From NCBI GenBank assembly GCA_024642185.1, contig JAHEBR010000003.1:1-35930 (forward strand): 35,930 nucleotides of DNA. The letters are read 5' to 3'. The notes beneath the pieces were generated by a model. The model was given only the letters and a program-made list of their open reading frames with translations. It searched no databases and was not told the origin of the DNA. The translations under genes were made by a program, and so were the position numbers. Positions 7,708 through 15,340 of this stretch are shown here, piece after piece (position 1 is the first letter of the stretch; each line of letters opens with the position of its first letter). The DNA comes from Marivivens sp. Its GTDB lineage: Bacteria > Pseudomonadota > Alphaproteobacteria > Rhodobacterales > Rhodobacteraceae.

Positions 7708-9063
7708 ATGACCGAGAGCACCGCTCGACTTTCCCTTCCCCTGCTGATGCCCGCGCAGGCGCAAAAACACGTCACACACAATGAGGCGCTGCAGCTTCTG
7801 GATGCGTTGACCCAGCTGGTTTTGTCCGGTGTCGGTTTGAACCAGCCGCCCGCCTCGCCTGTCGATGGCGCCTGCTATGGCGTTGGAGCCGCGCCCCTCG
7901 GGGACTGGGCCGGTCAGGCGGGCAAGATTTCTCGCCGTTCGGGCGCAGGCTGGCAATTCATCGCGCCGCAGGAAGGGTGGGCCGCTTGGGACACCGTCGA
8001 CCAGGCATCGAAAATCTTCCAGTCGGGTCAGTGGGTAAGCGGAGGGGGTGCCACCCAGAATCTTGCCGGTCTTGGTATCCAGACCACCTCGGACGCCGTA
8101 AATCGCTTGGCCGTTTCGTCCGATGCGAGCCTGTTCACACATGATGGCACCGGCCACCAGCTCAAGATCAATAAGGCTCTTGCAGGCGATACGGCCTCGA
8201 TCCTGTTTCAGACCGGCTGGACCGGACACGCAGAATTTGGCCTTTCGGGGAACAACAGCTTCTCTGTCAAGGTGAGCGCAGACGGAGCGGTCTGGCAGAC
8301 GGCGCTCACGGCCGATCCGGCCGCCGGAACCCTCGCGCTCGGGCTGCCTGTCACAGGGGCTGCGGTTCAGTCAGGCCCAGCGGATGCAACCGCCGGCAAG
8401 ATTCTCACGACAGGCGCGTTCGGTTGGGGCGCCGCCGCTGCCCCGATTGCCTCCGGCAACATCGACACGATCCCGGCAAGCGGTGTCTATCTGATCAATG
8501 CGGCGGCCCTCGCCGGCTCTGCAAATTTGCCCGCCATCTCGCTCGCTGCGGGTGATCACCTTGTTCAGCTCCAAAGCGACACTGGGGCTCAATCGCAGAT
8601 CGCGATTTCTCAGGGCGCGCGCCGGCTTGCTGTCAGAACCCGAAACGGGGCCGGCTGGAACAGCTGGCGCGAGATCGTCACTCAAGGTTCGCTCCTCGGC
8701 ACCGTTTCTCAAACCGCCGGTACCCCAACGGGCGCTGTAATCGAGCGGGGCAGCAACGCAAACGGCAGCTATGTCCGCTTTGCTGACGGAACCCAGATCT
8801 GCACAACCGCCAACGCCGGCACCGCCGCCTGCGCGACCGCGAACGGTTCGGTATTCTCGTCGTCGGCAGGCACCTGGACCTTCCCTATGGCCTTCGCCGG
8901 GACTGCGGCCGAAATCAGTCTGAGCGGCTCTGTCTCGACGGCCGACCGATGGGTATGCGTGGGCGCCACCTCCACAACAGCCGCATCGTGGAAACAGCGC
9001 GCCGCCGCGACCTCGAGCACCCAACTCGAGACCCGCCTGATGGCGATCGGGCGTTGGTTCTAG
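7708..9063 (+). CDS. DUF2793-type, phage tail-fibre-like protein
   Basis: N-terminus LSLPLLMPAQAQKHVTHNEALQLLDALTQLVLSG...GWQFIAPQEGWAAWD resembles DUF2793. Middle has a knob-like segment (GARRLAVRTRNGAGWNSWREI) and C-terminus GSNANGSYVRFADGTQICTT, typical of tail fibres. Confidence 0.75.
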   Translation: MTESTARLSLPLLMPAQAQKHVTHNEALQLLDALTQLVLSGVGLNQPPASPVDGACYGVGAAPLGDWAGQAGKISRRSGAGWQFIAPQEGWAAWDTVDQASKIFQSGQWVSGGGATQNLAGLGIQTTSDAVNRLAVSSDASLFTHDGTGHQLKINKALAGDTASILFQTGWTGHAEFGLSGNNSFSVKVSADGAVWQTALTADPAAGTLALGLPVTGAAVQSGPADATAGKILTTGAFGWGAAAAPIASGNIDTIPASGVYLINAAALAGSANLPAISLAAGDHLVQLQSDTGAQSQIAISQGARRLAVRTRNGAGWNSWREIVTQGSLLGTVSQTAGTPTGAVIERGSNANGSYVRFADGTQICTTANAGTAACATANGSVFSSSAGTWTFPMAFAGTAAEISLSGSVSTADRWVCVGATSTTAASWKQRAAATSSTQLETRLMAIGRWF

Positions 9064-11465
9064 AGGGCGAGCCAAAGATCGTCGAATACGAGGAACTCGA
9101 TATTCGTCAGGGTATCAAATCCATCGAAGCCGCCGTTTAGGTGCAGGACGGTTGTGACGCCGTCCGCGCCGCCAATTTCGTAGTCAGCCCTTGCGCCAGA
9201 ATAGTAGGCAAAGTCCTGCCCTTCCCCACCATCAATGATATCATCCGAGCCACCGCCAGTAATCCGGTCGTCGCCGCCATTGCCAAAGATGCGATCCTTG
9301 CCGCCCAACCCACGCAAGACGTTTGCGCCGTGATCGCCGGTGATCCTGTCGGCAAAGCTCGTGCCTGTCAGGTTTTCGATGCTGGTATAGCGGTCCGAAG
9401 TCGCATCACCAGCCGAGCCGCGACCGAGCAGAAGCGAGGCGGTAACGCCCGTTTTGCTGGACGCATAGGAGACCGTATCGTTGCCGGCTCCGCCGTCGAA
9501 CCGGTCGCGCCCGCTTCCCGAACCGACAAACCAGTCATCGCCACCGAGCCCGCGAAACTCGTCGGCGCCTGATCCGCCAATGAGGAGATCGGAAAAGCTT
9601 GATCCTGTGATCCGCTCGATCGCGAAATAGGTGTCGCCCAAAGCCTGCCCGCCAAGCCCCTTGCCCTGTGCAAGATCCACAGTCACGCCTTCGGGCGCAT
9701 AGGCATAGGACACCATATCGCGGCCGTTTCCTCCATCGAAGCTGTCGCCGCCACCGGAGCCAACGAACCAATCGGTATTTCCAAGTCCCCTGAGCCGGTT
9801 GGACCCGGCATCGCCAACGATATAGTCGGCAAAGATTGAACCCGTGGCGCCTTCGATGTTGATCAGTTGGTCGGTCTTATCTGGCCCCCAAGCCATGCCC
9901 AGCGCCAAATCGATCCTGACCGGGCCGGCCAGATCAAAATAGCTGACCATATCGCGCCCGGCGCCACCGTCGATGATGTCGTTGCCGGCCCCTGGCGTGA
10001 TCCAATCCGCTCCGCCCCGGCTTTCGATCCGGTCATTGCCGATAAAGCCATGCAGAGCCTCGGAGAAAGACGTGCCATAGATCGTGCCGCTAAAGCCGGG
10101 GTCGGACATGGATGTGTGATCCAGATCAAAGAGAAAGCTGTCGGCCAGAATCTCATAGGTCAGCGGCGCGCCATTTGCGGATCGCAGGATAAGCACCTCG
10201 TCTCCGACACCCAATCGCGCACCATCGCTTGTCTGGGTTATGCCGATGTCGGCTGCCGAAGCCACGAGATCAAAGATCGAAAGATCAATTTTGTCAGCGC
10301 CCGGATCAAAGTCTGCAATTTCGTCAAGTGCCTGATCGGGTCGCAACACAAAGATATCTGCGCCGGCTGTTCCCGACATTGATCCTGCGCCGTCTTCGTC
10401 CACGAATACTTGATGTGCGGGCGGAAGGTTGACGGCAAATTGCCCAAGGCCCTTATCCCCGGTGGTCAGGGCCAATAGCTGTAGGCCGCTCGAAGTTTCG
10501 GCGAATTGAAGATCACGGATCCCCGAAAGCGCGCTTCCAGTTTGATCGATGATCGTGTCCAGATGCAGAAGTTGCCCGCCGGGCAGAAGCTGAAGAAGGC
10601 TAAGACCACCGTCATTTCCGCCAACGGCAATTAACGAACGCCCCTGAAAGTTGATCGCATCAATAGCCGTTGCGCCTTGAAATCTGGTCTTGAGCGTGTC
10701 CGACACCTGATCCGCAAAGGTAAGGCGGCCATTCCCGTCGAGGCGGAACACCGAGAGCGAACTGGTCCCCGATGCTGAGACAACCACATAGCTCTCGCCG
10801 GCGATCTCCAGGGTCAAAAGACCGGAAGGCGCATCAATGGGCACGCCTTCAGCGGCCGAGACGCTATGGGTCTCTTCCAGCGCTCCGCCTGGGCCAATCC
10901 GCATGACCGAAAGCCCGTCTTCTGACCCGCTTGCCGACACAAGAAACTGGGCGGATCCAACCGATGCAACGGCGAGACCTGTCACTCCCGATAGATGTGT
11001 GCCCGTGGTATCGGCTGTCTCCGCGCGGAAGCTGACCGTGCCGCCAAGGGTGAAAGTGCTGATGCCCTGCCCATAGGAGCGCGCGGCATAGAGCAGAGTC
11101 TCGCTCCCGACGACGGTGGAGACAAAGCGCGCCGAGAGCCCCGCAAATGACGAACCATCGAGATAGCCGCGTTCGGCCATAGGTGAAGAAGAAAGATCAC
11201 CAATGAGGCTGGTATCGATGGAATGGCTGACGCCGCCGAAAACCAGATTTGAGCTTCCCGAGAATGGCGCCGTTGCTGCCGCCGAGGTCGAAATCGCCCC
11301 GCCTGTAAGCGCGAGCGTTGTCTCAGTCTGCGTCGTGGCATCTCTCAACACCAAGACAGGGCCGGAGATTCCGTCTCGAAGATAGATATCCGCGACCTGG
11401 CTGATGCCCGACAGGGCTGAAGACCAGAGGCTTTGGATATGTGAGAGATAGGCCATTTGCACCAT
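9060..11465 (-). CDS. Beta-propeller plus RTX/hemolysin-type calcium-binding repeat protein, probably type I secreted
   Basis: 801 aa. C-terminal third has GGxGxDxhx nonapeptides (GGAGRDMVSY, GGDDRITGGGSDDIIDGGEGQDF); N-terminal region has recurring blade-like motifs (LSVMRIGPGGAL, LSVFRLDGNGRL, LSLLQLLPGGQL). Alternative start at 11456. Confidence 0.82.
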   Translation of the reverse strand: MVQMAYLSHIQSLWSSALSGISQVADIYLRDGISGPVLVLRDATTQTETTLALTGGAISTSAAATAPFSGSSNLVFGGVSHSIDTSLIGDLSSSPMAERGYLDGSSFAGLSARFVSTVVGSETLLYAARSYGQGISTFTLGGTVSFRAETADTTGTHLSGVTGLAVASVGSAQFLVSASGSEDGLSVMRIGPGGALEETHSVSAAEGVPIDAPSGLLTLEIAGESYVVVSASGTSSLSVFRLDGNGRLTFADQVSDTLKTRFQGATAIDAINFQGRSLIAVGGNDGGLSLLQLLPGGQLLHLDTIIDQTGSALSGIRDLQFAETSSGLQLLALTTGDKGLGQFAVNLPPAHQVFVDEDGAGSMSGTAGADIFVLRPDQALDEIADFDPGADKIDLSIFDLVASAADIGITQTSDGARLGVGDEVLILRSANGAPLTYEILADSFLFDLDHTSMSDPGFSGTIYGTSFSEALHGFIGNDRIESRGGADWITPGAGNDIIDGGAGRDMVSYFDLAGPVRIDLALGMAWGPDKTDQLINIEGATGSIFADYIVGDAGSNRLRGLGNTDWFVGSGGGDSFDGGNGRDMVSYAYAPEGVTVDLAQGKGLGGQALGDTYFAIERITGSSFSDLLIGGSGADEFRGLGGDDWFVGSGSGRDRFDGGAGNDTVSYASSKTGVTASLLLGRGSAGDATSDRYTSIENLTGTSFADRITGDHGANVLRGLGGKDRIFGNGGDDRITGGGSDDIIDGGEGQDFAYYSGARADYEIGGADGVTTVLHLNGGFDGFDTLTNIEFLVFDDLWLAL
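9300..10010 (-). repeat. Three ~79-aa (about 237-bp) degenerate tandem RTX units within the RTX-like gene
   Basis: ADWITPGAGNDIIDGGAGRDMVSY...NRLRGLGN / TDWFVGSGGGDSFDGGNGRDMVSY...DEFRGLGG / DDWFVGSGSGRDRFDGGAGNDTVSY...NVLRGLGG, lengths 78, 79 and 80 aa counted by eye. Confidence 0.8.
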
Positions 11466-11524
11466 ACTTCGGTTCGGCGCAAATTTGTCAGAATATCTTT
11501 ATCAGCTGGTTAGCAGCGTGCCTG

Positions 11525-12625
11525 TCACCGGCTTGCCAGAGGCATCAAGACCTGTGCTTCCAACGCTCGAACCTTCAGATCACCTGTTTCGACGATTCTC
11601 CCGCCGCCCTCGAGCGCAAGAATACCGACCAACCTTTCGATGGTATGTGCGGTTGTTCCGTCCACAAACCCCGCTTCTGTTTCAAAATCAGACAACCCCA
11701 ATCCAAGAGAGGCCAAGCGAGAGATGACCGCGGGTTTGGCCCAGAACATTCCGCCTGCCGGGAAGGCCAGTGTTTCAGGCAGCGCCCGATCATAGATTTC
11801 GCTCGCCCTCGCGCGATTTGCGCCCCATCCGTTTCCGCCTCGTAGTAGGGCGCCATCGGCGGTCCAAATCTGAGCTTGAGGGAGTGCCACGAAAGCCTCG
11901 AGCCTTTCGGCGCAGTCGGGCGGCAAAAGCCCACTGATCAGCCGTCGCCGCCACCGCCCGCCATCCCGGAGATGTGGGGAGATTTTGCCGTGTATCTTGG
12001 CGATCGCCCGATACGGCGCAAGAGCCCCCAATCCTGCGGCTAGCACGAATGGAAGCATATCCCGCCCCCGGTTTGGCACTATGGCGATCCGGACATCGGG
12101 ATAGGCTGTCATGATATCCTCAGATACACCCATCGGCGCGGCCGCTGCGCCCGAAAGGCTCACATAAAGGTCAAAGTCGATCCCCGCTGCCTCTAGGTCG
12201 CGCCTGATCTCGGACCAAAGCTCGGGGTAAAAGAGATGGAGGACAACGGCATATGGCGCGCGGGCTCGGGCGTTGATCCAGCCTGACAAATCGGGCGTTT
12301 CGTCGGCCTGCGTTGCGGGCGGCGGGTTGCCGTATCGGAGATAGTCTAGAAATGCGGAGCCTGAATCTGCGACATGGCCCCTGCGAAAGGCAACAGGGGA
12401 GAACCACGGCGCAGGGCAAAGGCCCCGACCCTCACCGATCGTCACATAGTGACGTAGGGGCGCAAGCCGAAAGATCCACCGGAGCCGCGGATTTGAAGCC
12501 CGATAGAATGCCCTGTCGAACTGACCGCTCTTGTGGATCGCCCGAATGGCTCTGCTTGCCACGGGATTCGGCCACAGGAACCCCAAAAGACCCGCAAGCC
12601 GCCGTCGAACGCTGGCGAGCATCAT
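11525..12625 (-). CDS. Rhamnan synthesis protein F (RgpF)-like polysaccharide biosynthesis protein
   Basis: YAVVLHLFYPELWSEIRRDL...VPNRGRDMLPFVLAAG...IAKIHGKISPHLRDGGRWRRRLISGLL is RgpF-like. Start MML at 12625 in ATGA overlap with the permease stop; the longer ORF to 12976 is antisense overlap. Confidence 0.85.
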   Translation of the reverse strand: MMLASVRRRLAGLLGFLWPNPVASRAIRAIHKSGQFDRAFYRASNPRLRWIFRLAPLRHYVTIGEGRGLCPAPWFSPVAFRRGHVADSGSAFLDYLRYGNPPPATQADETPDLSGWINARARAPYAVVLHLFYPELWSEIRRDLEAAGIDFDLYVSLSGAAAAPMGVSEDIMTAYPDVRIAIVPNRGRDMLPFVLAAGLGALAPYRAIAKIHGKISPHLRDGGRWRRRLISGLLPPDCAERLEAFVALPQAQIWTADGALLRGGNGWGANRARASEIYDRALPETLAFPAGGMFWAKPAVISRLASLGLGLSDFETEAGFVDGTTAHTIERLVGILALEGGGRIVETGDLKVRALEAQVLMPLASR

Positions 12626-13413
12626 CGCAAATCCTTGTGGCGCGCCAAAAGGAAAGCCAGCCCCGGCAATCCAACAACGAGTGAAAAAAGAAATGGATAG
12701 GCCACAACGACATGGCTTGCCTCGTAGGTGGCAAAGAAGCCTCTCCTCACAAGCGCGATTCCGTGGGCAACGGGATTGAGCATCATAATATCCCGAAGCT
12801 GAGCCGGGACCATCTCGGGTACAAACATCACCCCGGATACAAAAAACATCGGTTTGTATAGGATGGCCCAGATCCTCTCCCATATGGGAAAGGCCGCGAA
12901 GAGAAAGCAATTCGCAAGCCCGACAGAAAGGCCCAGCAAGGCCAGCATCGCAGCCCCGACACAAAGAGCGCTCCAATCAAGAAAGGGGCGATGTTCGAGA
13001 GGCAGGACGACGAGCGTCACGACGATGGCCGCGATGCAGGCTTGCGTCGCAATTCCCAAGAGAAATCGGGCTATCAAAGCGTCAGCGAGAGTAACTGCAG
13101 GCAATCCGAGAAGCGGAGCAGATGTCCGCAGCGTCTGCGCCAGACCCGCAGATAGCGTGGCAAAGACGGCAAAGGGAAGATAACCGCTTGCATAGAAATA
13201 GGGAAAATCCTCGCCAAGGCCCGGTGCGCGAAGGATATGCCCCAAGACCACGCTCATGATGACGACCGCGCCTACTGGCTCAGCCACAACCCAAAGATAC
13301 CCACCCGCCGAACGCCCATAGGTCGAGGCAACCTCGCGCAACAAGAGGGCCCAAATCGCCCTCCGCGCCGAGGGGCGCGGGGTTGCGGCAAGGATGGGTC
13401 GCGCGATCGTCAT
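12622..13413 (-). CDS. Polysaccharide ABC transporter permease (KpsM/BexB-like)
   Basis: 263 aa, ABC-2 type permease: ALLLREVASTYGRSAGGYLWVVAEPVGAVVIM...FFVSGVMFVPEMVPAQLRDIMMLNPVAHGIALVRRGFF. Confidence 0.88.
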   Translation of the reverse strand: MTIARPILAATPRPSARRAIWALLLREVASTYGRSAGGYLWVVAEPVGAVVIMSVVLGHILRAPGLGEDFPYFYASGYLPFAVFATLSAGLAQTLRTSAPLLGLPAVTLADALIARFLLGIATQACIAAIVVTLVVLPLEHRPFLDWSALCVGAAMLALLGLSVGLANCFLFAAFPIWERIWAILYKPMFFVSGVMFVPEMVPAQLRDIMMLNPVAHGIALVRRGFFATYEASHVVVAYPFLFSLVVGLPGLAFLLARHKDLR

Positions 13414-13497
13414 GGCACAGATGATTTCTCCGATCGTCGTAAATGGGGCGTTAACGCCTGCCCCCTAGCCTCGGCTTATTCCAAAAAGGAGCACGCG

Positions 13498-14613
13498 ATC
13501 TCCCCCGACCGGTCATCCAAGTTCAGGCGAACTTCCCCCTTCGCTTTGATTGTCTTTGCGGCATGGGTCGTATTGCCTGCCGCCGCAGCAGGCATCTATC
13601 TTGGGCTATTTGCGGCCGATCAATATGTCTCGCGGCTCGGCTTTACAGTGCGCCGCGAAGAGACCTCGCTCGCACCGAACATCCTTGGCGGCCTTGCTCA
13701 GTTGTCAGGTTCGACGACACCGGACAGCGATATCCTGTATGAGTTCATCCAAAGCCAAGAGCTTGTTGCTGAAATCGACAGACGAGTGGATCTTCGAAGC
13801 ATCTATGAGCAGCCGACCGATCCCATCTTCGCGCTTCGCGCAGGTGCGACCGTCGAAGATCTGGTGACCTATTGGAGGCGGATGGTCCGGCTCTATTACA
13901 ACCCCGGAACCGGTCTGATCGAAGTCGAGGTTCGCGCGTTTGACCCGGTGCAGGCGCAGAGGGTCGCAGAAGAACTTTTGTCGGTTTCAAGCGAGATGAT
14001 CAATCGCCTCGCCGCAATCGCACGCACCGACACCACCCGGCAGGCGCGCGAAGAATTCGACGCCGCCACTGCCCGCCTGCGAACCGCGCGGCAAGCCGTG
14101 ACCCTGTTCCGCAATCAAAACCGCATTGTCGACGTGAGCGCCGATCTGAGCGGTCAAATGGGTCTTTTGGGCTCGCTTCAAGAGCAACTGGCCGAGGCGA
14201 TGATCTCGTACGATATGCTCGGCAAGACGGCTCAGGCGGGCGACCCCCGGCTCCTGCAGGCCAAAGCCCGGATCGACGTGATCGAAGCCCGGATCGAAGG
14301 GGAAAGGGGAAAGCTCGGGGGAGAGGGAACAGGCGGTCGGGCTTTCGCCGACTTGGTCGGAGAATACGAGGGGCTTCAGGTCGATCTGGAGTTTGCAGAA
14401 GCGGCCTATCTGTCTGCCCGCAGCGGGCTCGACGCGGTTCTATCCGAGGCGCGGCGGCAAAACCGCTATCTCGCGGCCTTTGTCAGGCCAACCCTCGCCG
14501 AAGCCTCGCACCATCCTGACCGGCTTGGTATCTGGGTCTTGCTGAGTCTCGGGCTTGTCGGCTCCTGGGGGCTGGCGGTTCTGACGTTTGCCGCCCTTCG
14601 AGACCGGCGATGA
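13498..14613 (+). CDS. Capsule polysaccharide export inner-membrane protein (KpsE/CtrB-like), possible AUC start
   Basis: TM helix SPFALIVFAAWVVLPAAAAGIYLGLFAADQYVSRLGFTVR, coiled-coil middle and C-terminal TM. No ATG/GTG in frame near the N-terminus; AAGGAG-N6-ATC at 13486-13500 is the best start signal. The track ORF from 13237 begins inside the opposing permease gene. Confidence 0.8.
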   Translation: MSPDRSSKFRRTSPFALIVFAAWVVLPAAAAGIYLGLFAADQYVSRLGFTVRREETSLAPNILGGLAQLSGSTTPDSDILYEFIQSQELVAEIDRRVDLRSIYEQPTDPIFALRAGATVEDLVTYWRRMVRLYYNPGTGLIEVEVRAFDPVQAQRVAEELLSVSSEMINRLAAIARTDTTRQAREEFDAATARLRTARQAVTLFRNQNRIVDVSADLSGQMGLLGSLQEQLAEAMISYDMLGKTAQAGDPRLLQAKARIDVIEARIEGERGKLGGEGTGGRAFADLVGEYEGLQVDLEFAEAAYLSARSGLDAVLSEARRQNRYLAAFVRPTLAEASHHPDRLGIWVLLSLGLVGSWGLAVLTFAALRDRR

Positions 14614-15290
14614 CGCTACCGCCGATCGTCAGGCTGAAATACGTCTCGAAGCTGATGCGGGCAGGGTCCGCACGAAGGATCGTTCTGGGGGGGGTTACGA
14701 TCGATATCCCGCGGGGAAAACGGATCGCGCTCTTGGGCCGCAACGGGGCAGGCAAGACAAGTCTGCTCAACCTGATTGCAGGGAGCTTGCGGCCAGATCA
14801 GGGGACAGTGGAGGTCAATGGCACGGTATCCTGGCCGATCGGCATCCAGAGCGGCCTGCATCCCGATCTGACCGGCGCACAGAACGCCCGATTTGTCGCG
14901 CGGGTCTACGGCATCGACGAGAGGGAGTTTGTTGGCTTCACGCTGGAATTTGCCGAGCTTGGGAGTCATTTTGACGCCCCCATCCGTACCTATTCAACCG
15001 GTATGCGTGCCCGTCTGGCGTTCGCCATGTCGATGGCAATTCGCTTCGATCTCTTCCTGCTGGACGAAATCGTTGCAGTCGGTGACTCGATCTTTCGTCA
15101 GAAATGCGAAGAGAGCCTTGATATCGCCCTTGCCGGATCAACTGCGATTCTTGTGTCGCATTCGTTTCACAGCGTACGGCGCCTATGCAACGCAGCGCTT
15201 GTTCTGGAGGAGGGGTCTCTGCGCTATTTCGGGGACCTGTCGGAAGGGATCGAACGCCACGAGCGTAACCTGCGGATCCGGCCCAGATAG
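14610..15290 (+). CDS. Polysaccharide ABC transporter ATP-binding protein (KpsT-like)
   Basis: Walker A LLGRNGAGKTSLLNL, signature YSTGMRARLAFAMSM, Walker B DLFLLDEIVAVGDSIF; ATGA overlap with the KpsE-like gene. Confidence 0.92.
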   Translation: MTLPPIVRLKYVSKLMRAGSARRIVLGGVTIDIPRGKRIALLGRNGAGKTSLLNLIAGSLRPDQGTVEVNGTVSWPIGIQSGLHPDLTGAQNARFVARVYGIDEREFVGFTLEFAELGSHFDAPIRTYSTGMRARLAFAMSMAIRFDLFLLDEIVAVGDSIFRQKCEESLDIALAGSTAILVSHSFHSVRRLCNAALVLEEGSLRYFGDLSEGIERHERNLRIRPR

Positions 15291-15340
15291 ACGATCCCAC
15301 TTTGCCCAGCTAGGCTGGCCAAAACCTTTGCGAGTGGTAC

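Noticed and set aside
7708-9063. Prophage remnant
   Set aside because: Only one tail-fibre-like gene is present; no integrase, capsid, terminase, att repeats or flanking tRNA, so a prophage call is unsupported.
9300-10010. Repetitive DNA resembling a CRISPR or minisatellite
   Set aside because: Periodicity is ~237 bp with degenerate units and is explained by RTX protein repeats; no short identical repeats with unique spacers.
15306-15318. CCAGC-tag-GCTGG hairpin before the phosphohexomutase gene
   Set aside because: Short 5-bp stem without a following U-tract; not enough to call an attenuator.
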